Of a stretch of 64,000 nt of DNA, positions 54,714-63,720 are shown piece after piece. Position 1 is the stretch's first letter, and each line of letters begins with the position of its first letter. Origin of the DNA: Liopterus haemorrhoidalis (taxonomy: Eukaryota; Arthropoda; Insecta; Coleoptera; Dytiscidae); NCBI GenBank assembly GCA_963971575.1, contig OZ020616.1, forward strand, positions 1,570,924 to 1,634,923, in the 5' to 3' direction. The notes under the pieces are model-generated. The model worked only from the letters and a program-made list of their open reading frames with translations. It was not told the origin of the DNA and made no database searches. The position numbers were made by a program, and so were the translations under genes.

Positions 54714-54893
54714 AGTCTGTTCCTTTGGTTTAGGCGGAACTAGATTTTCAATATTAGTTACTTTTACCGTTTGATTGAAGCTTTTGATCATTTTGTTCAG
54801 GAAAAGCCAACTTCAATATGTAAAAAAATAGCTAATGACAACTTACAAAAATGAAAATTCCAGTTAGTTCCGCTTAATCGTTTGGAACAGACT
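54714..54893 (-). mobile_element. MITE D copy inside hAT-2, inverted
   Basis: AGTCTGTTCCTTTGGTTTAG at the left and TTCCGCTTAATCGTTTGGAA CAGACT at the right. The best-preserved copy of the family, ~180 bp. Confidence 0.85.
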
Positions 54894-55547
54894 GTACTTT
54901 ATTTTTCATAACATGTCACTTTTTTCTTTTGACATATAGATTTTAGCTGCCAACATGAAACATAAAATAATCACAAAGCCCGTTACAACTTGAGAAAATA
55001 AAAATCCAGTTTAGTTTCGTTTTAACATAATAAACAAAGTATACAAAAAAGAAAAATTAGATATTACTAAAAATTAACTAAATTTTTAACTGAAAAGCAT
55101 GAAGGAAACCGGAATTGAATATTTTTAATTTCATTTTCGTTCATGAACAGAGAAAAAATGTCGTTCCTGTTCTCATTCTTTAACAAATTCTGATAGTATG
55201 GTATTTTGCTTTCGCTTTCGGATTGTTCTCATCCTTGATAAATATGTAGACAAAGAGTCGGGAGTCGATAACTTTTTCCGACTCCCGACTCCGACTCCTC
55301 CAAAAAGCTTCGACTCCTCGACTCCCGACTCCGACTCCCCATCCCTGGTAGAAAGAATATCCGGTGAAGAGTCTGCCTGAATCGTTGGAGATTCATCTCG
55401 TTGAACTGTCGGTGAAAGTGAAGCTGGGGGAGATTCGTCATCTTGTTGCACTGCTGTTGATGAGCCAGCTATTTCGACGGAAGATGAAATTCCCAGTTCG
55501 ATCAAGGAGCCTTCGAGCAAACCAAATTTTCTAATTCCGTAGTCACG

Positions 55548-55745
55548 GAGACAAATCTACCAGGCATTGAACTGCATCGCAAATCTCTTGGTGCAGGAAT
55601 TAATATCGTCTTTCTTCTCGACCTACATTCGTTGTAAATGCCTTTAGCTTCCTTTGATACTAACGTAACCCGTTAGCATTTAGCATGTTAGCATTCTTGT
55701 CAGTCGTTTGGATGCCGAATCGATCCAAAATTATTTTACAATCAA
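55548..55745 (-). pseudogene. Module X, diverged copy 2
   Basis: Minus strand: TIDCKIILDRFGIQTTDKNA then broken frames with GREERRY and LRCSSMPGRF equivalents. Clearly homologous to 51409-51666 but with indels and stops. It continues into the Ser/Thr-rich ORF on its left, which shows what followed the module in the parent gene. Confidence 0.6.
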
Positions 55746-56859
55746 TTCGTTTTCACGAAAAATATACGGCCCAATATGCAGGTTCGAAATACGCCACACC
55801 AAACAGTTACTTTCTCGCTGTGCAGAGGATTCTGATGCAGTTAGTGTAATGAAGGTGTTAAATAAACACACGATGTGCTACAGACCAAGGCTCCATTGTT
55901 ACTGAAATGGCATCTGTTGATGAGTAGATATCAACCATTCTGAAAACAGAGTGACCAACCAAGCGTGCGTAACAGTCATTTCAAAAACATCATACTTCTC
56001 TCCTAGACCCTATATAATAAACATGCAAGCAAAACATTTTAGTTTTGAGATCTTCTCGACTTAAAAAACGAACACATTCTTTCACGGATAAATTTATACG
56101 TTATATTTTCCACGAATGGACTTAAAGATGGAATGTAGTTATGCCAAATCTGCAATTTTTCTCCATAATTGTCATCAATAGGACATTGTTTTTTTCTTTT
56201 TTGGCGAACTGGCATTTAAGATCTCCAGTTCGTCAAACATTTTCTTTTAAAAAAGCGAGTTTGTGGGCTCAGCGTAAAGCGAGCTTGGTGAACTCAGCGT
56301 AAAGCGAGTTATACTGACCAGGTGGAACTGGTAGCTGCTGCAGGTTTGGAGCCAGTATATTAAATATGTTATAACATTCCTCAGGATGTCTGAGATTGTT
56401 TTCAGTCTTTATATCTGAATAAAGCATTTTTAGATTCATCAAATCTCATTAGACACAAACGAATACATTCTGGAAAGAAATCATTCAAATATGATAATTC
56501 CATTATAGGCGAGTCAGATATCTCTTTCTGAATGACTTACTTTTGTTTACATTGGGGGTCCATTAAAATACTACTTCTTATGATTCCCTTGGGCTCTTAA
56601 AACTGCTGGTATTCTCCTGAGGAATAGCGTGAGGATGGGCGACAGAGACAGGCGTCTGGACAAAAGATTTGCGAGTCTTCTCTTATTGCTCATTCCGTGA
56701 TACCAGCGAATAATTAAAAATATCCAATTTTTATTTAAATAGAAATTTTTCACTTATTTTCTTTTTTGTCGCTAAAAAAACTACTATATATGTGTTTCCT
56801 CTTCCACGATTCTTTGAAAAACCTTGTGGCTGCACACGGAAAACATATCTCTTCGTTCT
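55746..56859. other. Degenerate duplicated sequence, no intact gene
   Basis: 56456-56505 reads RIHSGKKSFKYDNS (+), a scrap of the C2H2 unit amplified at 59-61 kb. TTCGTCAAACATTTTC and GCGTAAAGCGAG repeats lie at 56228-56310. No gene called. Confidence 0.4.
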
Positions 56860-57090
56860 CCTCTGCTTCGCCATCACATTCTACACACTTGAATTTGAAT
56901 GGAATTAGCATTATCTTAGAAAATTCTTACATAGTGTTACTGATGAAGGACCTTCCTTCTTTCTTTTTCCAGTTTTTCTGCGCCGTTTTTTAAGAATTGT
57001 CTTCGGAGGCTCCAGAAGTTTCTTTCTGTTAGTGCCTACTGGAGTGCCTTTGTCAAAACCTCTAAGCTCGAAAACAGATGAATCTTAATT
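56860..57090 (-). pseudogene. Lysine-rich ORF, short copy with zinc-ribbon scrap
   Basis: Leftward: GTPVGTNRKKLLEPPKTIL, KKRRRKTGKRKKEGPSSVTL and, after a stop, FKFKCVECDGEAEENEE. Bases 56957-57088 are ~95% identical to 57419-57552, so this is a duplicate 462 bases away that diverges after KKE. Confidence 0.6.
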
Positions 57091-57155
57091 TGGGTTTAAC
57101 AGTGGGTTTAATCATATAATCGTACTCAGTTAAACGAGTAGAGAAAATGGGGATA

Positions 57156-57560
57156 TCAGAGATTAACTGGTCTATTATTACAATTATTAATTATTTTACA
57201 ACTTATCGATTTAACTGATATATAATTTACCTTATTTTTCTCCTTTTGTGGAACATCTGCCTCTTTCTTAGATTTTGACGCCAGTTTTTTACGTGCTTTT
57301 AACAATTTTCCAGGATTAATTCCAGTTTTCTTGGATTGCCTTTGTAGCACTTGCTCGTCTGCCTGGGTTGAACCTCGCTTTCCAGGGTTTTCAGGTGATA
57401 TCCCGCGAGAAATTAAGTCTTCCTTCTTTCTTTTTCCAGTTTTTCTGCGCCGTTTTTTAAGAATGGCCTTTGGAGGCTCCAGAAGTTTCTTTCTGTTAGT
57501 GCCTACTGGAGTGCCTTCGTCAAAACCTCTAAGCTCGATATCAGATGAATCTTCCAACAC
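57156..57560 (-). CDS. Lysine-rich basic ORF, 134 aa
   Basis: Starts MLEDSSDIELRGFDEGTPVG, then KKLLEPPKAILKKRRRKTGK with an NLS-like KKRRRKTGKRKKE. It continues GSTQADEQVLQRQSKKTGIN and LLKARKKLASKSKKEADVPQ, and its last ~24 residues are Asn/Ile-rich and may be non-coding read-through. Very basic, probably nuclear or nucleic-acid binding. No family recognised. It lies directly downstream of the BIR ORFs on the same strand, so it may be the C-terminal part of that gene. Confidence 0.5.
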   Translation of the reverse strand: MLEDSSDIELRGFDEGTPVGTNRKKLLEPPKAILKKRRRKTGKRKKEDLISRGISPENPGKRGSTQADEQVLQRQSKKTGINPGKLLKARKKLASKSKKEADVPQKEKNKVNYISVKSISCKIINNCNNRPVNL

Positions 57561-57699
57561 AGTAGAATTAACAAATTTACTACAATACGCTATAGCCTTG
57601 TTGATTTAAGTTGACTTGTTATTTTGGTTGACTTCTGGCAGCGGGGGCGGCAGAAGTCGGAGCTGGAGGCGGCGGAAGTGTAGGAGTAAGGGACGTCTA

Positions 57700-58187
57700 G
57701 ACTAGGAATGTAGCCATGAATGGGCATAATTTGAATGATCTAATGTGCTCAATTAAAGGTGGGATCCCCGGTACCCAATTTCGGAGCCAGCCACCACACT
57801 TAAAACACACGACTGTATCTCCACAGCCTGTGTAGAAAAACCCCGCCTCGGCCATATCCTCGGGGGTTTGTTGTATGCTGGCTGGTCATGTGCTAAATGA
57901 CTCCAACCGTTTATACTGCATCGCAAAATGGGGGTGGACTGAATAATTTTGCGGATAGATGATGACCTCCGAGTGACATTTCGAGCAACGTACCTCTCAG
58001 ATCTTGATTGGCAAGGTCTGCGAATCTAGTATGGGCCAAGGTGTTTGTTGTCTCCACAGGTATGTTACCACTGCTCTGGTTAAGAAGAAGAGGGCAATGT
58101 GGTGACACTTTACAATGCACTTCATGCACCACAACGCCATAATGTCACCGATCTATCTCAACTTTACAAAAGGCACACTGCACAACC
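57700..58187 (-). pseudogene. BIR domains of an IAP, duplicated copy
   Basis: Leftward from 58187: QCAFCKVEIDRWHYGVVVHE then VHCKVSPHCPLL, the zinc-binding half of BIR1 with all four ligands (C-x2-C, H, C) but without its N-terminal half, cut by the duplication junction. A stop and frame change precede RLESFSTWPASIQQTPEDMA ... CFKCGGWLRNW ... EHIRSFKLC, a complete BIR2. IAP BIR domains bind and inhibit caspases. No RING was seen. See the 58369-58981 copy for the N-terminal half. Confidence 0.8.
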
Positions 58188-58368
58188 TTCGTCAAAACCT
58201 CTAAGCTCGATATCAGATGAATCTTCCAACACAGTAGAATTAACAAATTTACTACAATACGCTATAGCCTTGTTGATTTAAGTTGACTTGTTATTTTGGT
58301 TGACTTCTGGCAGCGGGGGCGGCAGAAGTCGGAGCTGGAGGCGGCGGAAGTGTAGGAGTTAGGGACGT

Positions 58369-58593
58369 CTAGACTAGGAATGTAGCCATGAATGGGCATA
58401 ATTTGAATGATCTAATATGCTCAATTAAAGGTGGGATCCCCGGTACCCAATTTCGAAGCCAGCCACCACACTTAAAACACACGACTGTATCTCCACAGCC
58501 TGTGTAGAAAAACCCCGCCTCGGCCATATCCTCGGGGGTTTGTTGTATGCTGGCTGGCCATGTGCTAAATGACTCCAACCGTTTATACTGCAT
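58369..58593 (-). CDS. BIR2 ORF of an IAP-like gene (74 aa)
   Basis: MQYKRLESFSTWPASIQQTP, EDMAEAGFFYTGCGDTVVCF and KCGGWLRNWVPGIPPLIEHI then RSFKLCPFM. A canonical BIR: C-F-K-C, H with six residues to the last C, and GFFYTG. It overlaps the 3' end of the BIR1 ORF in another frame, so the parent gene has a frameshift between the two domains. A Pro/Ala-rich tail follows out of frame. Confidence 0.85.
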   Translation of the reverse strand: MQYKRLESFSTWPASIQQTPEDMAEAGFFYTGCGDTVVCFKCGGWLRNWVPGIPPLIEHIRSFKLCPFMATFLV

Positions 58594-58981
58594 CGCAAAA
58601 TGGGGGTGGACTGAATAATTTTGCGGATAGATGATGACCTCCGAGTGACATTTCGAGCAACGTACCTCTCAGATCTTGATTGGCAAGGTCTGCGAATCTA
58701 GTATGGGCCAAGGTGTTTGTTGTCTCCACAGGTATGTTACCACTGCTCTGGTTAAGAAGAAGAGGGCAATGTGGTGACACTTCACAATTCACTTCATGCA
58801 CCACAACGCCATAATGCCACCGATCTATCTCAACTTTACAAAATTGTGTGTATTTTGTATTTTGTGTATAGAAGAAACCATCTTTCGCTAATTCTATGGG
58901 GTTGATAAATAGTGATGGCCAGGCAACTATCCCATAGAAAGAGCGTATACGTTCACTTTCCAAGTTCATGATATAAACCAT
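58583..58981 (-). CDS. BIR1 ORF of an IAP-like gene (132 aa)
   Basis: MVYIMNLESERIRSFYGIVA and LFINPIELAKDGFFYTQNTK, then YTQFCKVEIDRWHYGVVVHE and CEVSPHCPLLL. The N-terminal half is typical, but two zinc ligands are changed: the first Cys is Thr (YTQFC) and the His is Asn (VNCEVSPHC). The neighbouring duplicate keeps both. A ~45-residue linker ends the frame. The style (NLESERIRSF, CKVEIDRW) is like IAPs of both insects and insect DNA viruses; which donor cannot be told from this. Confidence 0.8.
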   Translation of the reverse strand: MVYIMNLESERIRSFYGIVAWPSLFINPIELAKDGFFYTQNTKYTQFCKVEIDRWHYGVVVHEVNCEVSPHCPLLLNQSSGNIPVETTNTLAHTRFADLANQDLRGTLLEMSLGGHHLSAKLFSPPPFCDAV

Positions 58982-59071
58982 GATATAAAATAATAATAGT
59001 GAAATGTTGAAACTTGTTAAAACTGTTATCTCTCAAAACTATTACTATTCTTTTTCGATTCGATTCGATTT

Positions 59072-60930
59072 TTATTTTATACAATATAATTGGGTGGAAT
59101 ATTGTCCCATTTAAAAAAAAAAATAAGTTTAACTATTCTTCTGCATTGCTGGGATTGTTTTGAGTCTTCTTGTCTAGAAGGAGACGCTTTAAATACAAAC
59201 GAATGTATTCTGGAAAGAAATCATTCAAATGTGATCAGTGTAATAAAGCATTTTCAGATATTTCAACCTGATCAAATTCAAATGCGTTGCTTATCCTCTA
59301 ATAGAACTTTTAATAGTTTTTTTCTTAGTGTCTGAATTTCTAATTGTAGATTTTCTTGGCTCGACTGGCAATTTTACTATTACTCTCAAAAGTATTACTA
59401 TTCTTCTGGGTATAGATTTATATGATTTTTATTTTTATACAATATAATTGGGTGGAATATTGTTCCATTTAAAAAAAAAATAAGTGTAACTATTCTTGTG
59501 CATTGCTGGGATTGTTTTGAGTCTTTTTGTCTAGGAGGAGACGCTTTAAATACAAACGAATGTATTCTGGAAAGAAATCATTCAAATGTGATCAGTGTAA
59601 TAAAGCATTTTCAGATATTTCAATCTGAATTTCATAATTTTGCTTGCATTTGGGATCCATAAAACGCTGTCTCCTAATATCCCATTGGGTTCCCAAATGG
59701 CTGGTATTCTTTTGGTATAGATTCATGTACATATATACATATACTGATGAATCCTACTTGCCCACATCAATGACAAAATTAAATTAATATCCTTTCGTTG
59801 CTTATCGCGGATAAACGCTATAATATCGCGAACTAAGTCGATTCGCGGTTCTCACGCGATGGCGAGAATTATGTGGAATCTAACGGTATGCGGTAACGCG
59901 CTGTAAATGCCCCCTAAGCGCGTTATCCGTGGTAAAAGGGGGACGATTCTTATTAATAAGACTCGATTAAACCTTTTTACTCGTTAATATTCTAAATATT
60001 TCTTTTGTCAGTTCAACTGTTTTTTTTCCATAATCAACTGCGTAGCTACACCTTGAAACTGATGATCTTTTTCTTTGTGTCTGATTTTATAATTATAGAT
60101 TTACTTGGTCCGACTGCCTATTTTTTAGCAACTAACAATAGAAACTCGATGGTTTCCTTCCAGAAATTTGTTTAGTTGCTTCAATTCTGTTTCTCGTCCT
60201 ATGATTATCTCTTACTTTAGTTGGAAGACCATAGATGAAGTCTTCTAGTATTTTTAATCTTCGATGGATTCTCCGAATAAGACATCTGTTTCGTTTGTTG
60301 GTAACCACAATCTTTTTATCTTCAGATAAAGTGGTCCTGAGTTGTCCATCATGTGTTTTATTAGTAACACTTGCACTTATTCAAATGCATTGCTAATTCT
60401 CTTAATAGAACTGATATTCGATTTCTTGGTGTTTGAATTTATAATTGTATATTGTCTTGGGTCGTTGCTTTCACCAATTTTACTGGTGACTTTGTTTTAC
60501 CTTATTCAAATGCGTTGCTAATCCTTTAATAGAACTGTTAATAGTTTTCTTAGTGTATAAATTAATATTAAAATCTCTTCCTTTAATAACTTTCTCGCAC
60601 ATGTAACACTATCACACTGTGCAGACATTGGCCTATCTGATGTCCTGGGTACGGATGATGGCACTGCCCATGGTGATGATTATACCCAAAGACTAATCTC
60701 GTATGCTCCCTTTGGGCTCTCAAAACTATTACTATTCTTCTGGGTATAGATTTATATGATTTTTATTTTTATACTATATAAGTTTAACTATTCTTCTGCA
60801 TTGCTGGGATTGTTTTGAGTCTTCTTGTCTAGGAGGAGACGCTTTAAATACAAACGAATGTATTCTGGAAAGAAATCATTCAAATGTGATCAGTGTAATA
60901 AAGCATTTTCAGATATTTCAATCTGAATTT
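59072..60930 (+). repeat. Three copies of a unit with a C2H2 zinc-finger scrap
   Basis: Units at 59072-59267, 59436-59625 and 60755-60925 share TATAATTGGGTGGAATATTG (first two), TGCATTGCTGGGATTGTTTT and GAGACGCTTTAAATACAAAC, with few differences. Each encodes YKRMYSGKKSFKCDQCNKAF then SDIST, the start of a C2H2 finger (C-x2-C present) followed by a stop. They have lost the His half. The parent gene is not in the window. Confidence 0.75.
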
Positions 60931-61110
60931 CATAATTTTGCTTGCATTTGGGATCCATAAAACGCTGTCCTAATAGCCCATTGGGTTCTCAAATGGCTGG
61001 TATTCTTTTCGGTGTAGATTTATATACATATATACATATACTGATATGAATCCTACGTGCCCACACCAATTACAAATTTAAATTATTATCTTTTCCTTGC
61101 TTAATAACTT
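59627..61110 (+). repeat. Downstream unit of the same duplication
   Basis: TCTGAATTTCATAATTTTGC, GCATTTGGGATCCATAAAAC and ACATATATACATATACTGAT occur at 59624-59740 and 60922-61045. Partial versions lie at 61890-61990 and 60575-60640 (CTCGCACAT...CACTATCACA). Non-coding mosaic. Confidence 0.65.
60110..60330 (-). pseudogene. STAND/NB-ARC-type ATPase N-terminal fragment, copy 1
   Basis: Leftward: TNKRNRCLIRRIHRRLKILE and DFIYGLPTKV in one frame, then after a shift EIIIGRETELKQLNKFLEGN HRVSIV. The GREtEL...FL...V.IV order precedes the Walker A loop in STAND and related P-loop ATPases. Here the Walker A is lost. The frameshift is at the same place as in copies 2 and 3, so duplication came after it. 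Confidence 0.55.
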
Positions 61111-61367
61111 ACTCGCTCATTCAACACTCTCACTCTGTGCAGCCATTGGCAGTAATCTGAATCCATCGTTCCATATGATTGAGAAAAAACTGATCCGGAC
61201 AAATTAATTTGATCAAATTTATTAAACAAGTCAGTGTGCAAGTCGCTTTGTACATCATAATGATGTGAAGCCTCATTCTGCATGTACAGATCGCAACCGC
61301 TCGAGCGAACTAGACCAGGAACGTTCTTACGACTAGTGCCACGGATGCACACACTAAATTTCATCAT
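61101..61367 (-). CDS. Unrecognised 88-aa ORF
   Basis: MMKFSVCIRGTSRKNVPGLV, CDLYMQNEASHHYDVQSDLH then FSQSYGTMDSDYCQWLHR. A diverged relative on the same strand at 61540-61610 reads LYIQKEASHHYDEDTDAVKK. Two copies of LYxQxEASHHYD suggest a former protein-coding unit. No family recognised. Confidence 0.45.
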   Translation of the reverse strand: MMKFSVCIRGTSRKNVPGLVRSSGCDLYMQNEASHHYDVQSDLHTDLFNKFDQINLSGSVFSQSYGTMDSDYCQWLHRVRVLNERVSY

Positions 61368-61529
61368 GCGACTACATACGTATAAAAAACTTCTCCCACT
61401 TTCACGCCAACCGGTACACTCAGCGTGATCCCAGTCACTTTCTTTACTTTTTAAAGACGTGAAGTACTAGACTCCTACTATCGCTCTTTTCCAATTGTGC
61501 TCAGGAAAATCTGACGAATTGACTTACCC

Positions 61530-61660
61530 AACAATTTCTTAACAGCATCTGTATCTTCATCATAATGGTGTGAAGCCTCCTTTTGGATGTACAGATGCAA
61601 CCAGGTCGATAATTTTTATTCTGTAATTCAAACATCTGCTTTTCAACTCTCATAGCGGCT
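61530..61660 (-). pseudogene. Second copy of the EASHHYD unit
   Basis: HLYIQKEASHHYDEDTDAVK then KLLGKSIRQIFLS in the minus frame, with breaks. Homologous to part of 61101-61367. Confidence 0.5.
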
Positions 61661-62029
61661 ATATGTTATTGCGGATGTTGTGTTATTAGAATTTCTTACC
61701 ATTCATACATTTAACGAGCAAATTAATGGTTTGACCACAAAGACAGACGCTCTGATGAAAGTTTTTTATCACGTGTTTTGTGGTAACACTTTCACTAGTT
61801 CTACTATTTTGACATTTAGTCAACTATTCTTCTTGATACTTTCAGTTCACTTGAAATTTGGCGATTGCTTCTGCCACTTTGATGGTAGGCAATTATATGT
61901 ATACACGTATACTGATATGAATCCTAACTTGACCACACAAATGATAAATAAAAATAAAAATCTCTCCCTTGATTAATCACTTACTCGCACATTCAACACG
62001 ATCACGGTATAGTCGTTTAAATTTTCTTC

Positions 62030-62200
62030 AGCTGATAATATTTGTATGCAAGAGTAGTTTTGCCAAATCAGGACTACGATAGCAACTCGACGATTTTCTA
62101 TCAGAAATTCGTTTATCTGCTTCAGTTCTGTTTCTCGTCCTACAATTATCTATTATTGACTTTCGAAAACTGATATATCCTGGTATTTTGGAGTTGCTAA
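62030..62200 (-). pseudogene. STAND-type ATPase fragment with Walker A, copy 2
   Basis: Leftward: SKIPGYISF in one frame, then IIVGRETELKQINEFLIENR and RVAIV in a second, then FGKTTLAYKYYQL in a third. The last is a Walker A P-loop (GKTT). Read together these are the start of a STAND/NB-ARC-like nucleotide-binding domain with two frameshifts. Such ATPases act in immunity and cell death (for example APAF-1 type). It follows the nucleoprotein-like ORF on the same strand. Confidence 0.6.
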
Positions 62201-62275
62201 TGCATAATTTCACTATTTATATATACTATTTAACCACAATTTTGTATTAAATAGATGACTTATTTGAGCGGTTGG

Positions 62276-62342
62276 AAACTCCCGAATTAACACGAAAAGA
62301 TTCGGTTTTCTTTACATTCTTTTTTACTTCGGGAGTTTCCTT
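62276..62342. repeat. Hairpin with 13-base arms
   Basis: GGAAACTCCCGAA and TTCGGGAGTTTCC separated by ~40 bases. Conserved in the second unit at 63900-63967. It lies just after the stop of the nucleoprotein-like ORF on the minus strand. Confidence 0.8.
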
Positions 62343-63571
62343 TAACTGCTTGCAAACATGTCGATCAATTGATCCACTATGTCTTGTTTTGGATCCACAG
62401 AAGAATGTATTCTGTGGGTCTCCACCAGTTTTTCTTCTCCATGAATGATATATCTCTGAACATTTTGGGCAAAGTTTGTCGACTTGGCTACCCCCAAGTC
62501 TTTGTTCCAACCGTAGTAAGCATTTAATCCAACTGCTGTTAATGCGTTAGTGTAGTTCTGCCACTCTATAGGGTATATCAAGCTGATTCTGACCCAATTA
62601 AAATCTGGGAACTTGTTAATGGCCTTCCCAATGGTCATATACGCAGTCATCCCACCTCAGGGAGCCTGCAAAATGGTTAGCCTCAATCTCAGAGCTGACT
62701 CTGGGATTAGCTCATTCCACGAGTCTATTATCATTGGGAGCGTCGTGCTGGTTATGTACCGGCTGTAACGATCATAAAATTTTTTTACAGTTTCTGGTGA
62801 TACCTCAATAGATTCTTGCAAATCCGTCTCAATTCCCTGCCTTATCTTGTCTGCGAATCTATCTGTAATCGTTCCCCTCTTAATGATAGCGACTGTTATA
62901 TGCGTTATAAGGTCCAATCCCGTCATCCGATAGAAAGGAGTGGATACATCTGACATGTATCGGAGCACTCTCATAGCTTTCTCTATCGTATCACACTGCT
63001 CCCAATCATCCATCGCATGTCCTCCGTAGAGTTCTACGTATCTCACACTGGTAATAGTGCCATTATTAGTGTTGGTAGCGATCCAAGTGTTGTATGCCTG
63101 TGCGCTAGCCCGACAAATGGTATTGATTCTCGGATACGCTATAAGGCTCTGTACCGATCGTACGATCTCCTGTTGGCTATTATCAGTGTCAGAAAACATA
63201 TCCTCGGGAAGATACGGACCCAGAAGCTCCGCCATGACAGTTGCGTGGATCATTGACTGGGACACATTTTGCACATTCCGGTATACGGCGCGTCCATACG
63301 TTACGATTGTTGCCATTGATGACACGTGGGTGTCAGTCCAGAGCCCTGTAAAGGGATATAATTCAGTGTGTCTTAGTATTAGCTGTCTAAAGAAAACATT
63401 TTGGGCAAATGCATCATCATAATAAGAGGATATTTCACATACCCCCTTATTATATAATGTGGTATTGTTTATAACATACTTATCATCATCATCGTACTCT
63501 CTAATGGCACGGTGATCATCGATGAATGTCTGATCTTCTGCGCTAAGTTCTCCTCCATTATTGTCAGCCAT
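62342..63571 (-). pseudogene. Nucleoprotein-like ORF of a negative-strand RNA virus (endogenous viral element)
   Basis: The minus-strand frame opens MADNNGGELSAEDQTFIDDH at 63571 and runs 304 codons to a TGA at 62657-62659. It continues in the same frame for ~105 codons to a stop at 62342, so one nonsense codon is the only break in ~409 codons. Landmarks: LYPFTGLWTDTHVSSMATIV, DLQESIEVSPETVKKFYDRY, AINKFPDFNWVRISLIYP, EWQNYTNALTAVGLNAYYGW. The length and alpha-helical, intronless character fit nucleoproteins of mononegavirus-like viruses, which coat the RNA genome. The family (chuvirus-, nyamivirus- or related) is a guess. The frame is far better preserved than its neighbours. Confidence 0.5.
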
Positions 63572-63720
63572 TATTGTGTTGTGTATGTCTGTTGCTAGGA
63601 TACGAAATAATTATATTATGAGATGAATGATTTGACATGTATTAATATAGTGAATATAAACTTCTAATTACTTGTGTATATTTATTACATATACGACGTA
63701 CACTGAGCCGTATGCATCAG

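Larger units (their letters stand above)
54283..55347. mobile_element. hAT-2: 1065-bp hAT element with CGACTCC arrays
   Basis: Ends CAGGGATGGGGAGTCG and CGACTCCCCATCCCTG are perfect inverses. GTAGAAAG is duplicated at 54275-54282 and 55348-55355. Both ends carry tandem GACTCCCGACTCC words. Two MITE D copies, facing each other, fill the interior. Terminal bases are shared with hAT-1 (AGGGATGGGGA). Confidence 0.97.
54070..55520 (-). pseudogene. Ser/Thr-rich acidic ORF interrupted by a hAT element
   Basis: Upstream part (right side, from 55520): LEGSLIELGISSSVEIAGSS and TAVQQDDESPPASLSPTVQR, Ser/Asp/Pro-rich. It runs into the hAT insertion at 55355. The part left of the insertion continues with TERDDLESPGTSTVSFDELS and NISFMDPIFSIDDIASTYEM, ending SPAQWYKGV at 54070. 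The frame is retained on both sides of the 8-bp duplication, so the ORF was open when the element landed. Composition is like a transactivation or scaffold region; no family recognised. Confidence 0.55.
57518..58861. repeat. 672-bp tandem duplication with BIR coding sequence
   Basis: 57518-58189 and 58190-58861 are direct copies differing at only about ten positions (for example TAAGGG/TTAGGG, GGTCATG/GGCCATG, TTACAATGC/TCACAATTC). Each holds most of BIR1, the linker and BIR2. The low divergence shows a recent event or an assembly artefact. Confidence 0.95.

Noticed and set aside
61101..61367. Zinc finger or viral protein assignment for the EASHHYD ORF
   Set aside because: No consistent ligand spacing and no family recognised. 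Left as unrecognised.
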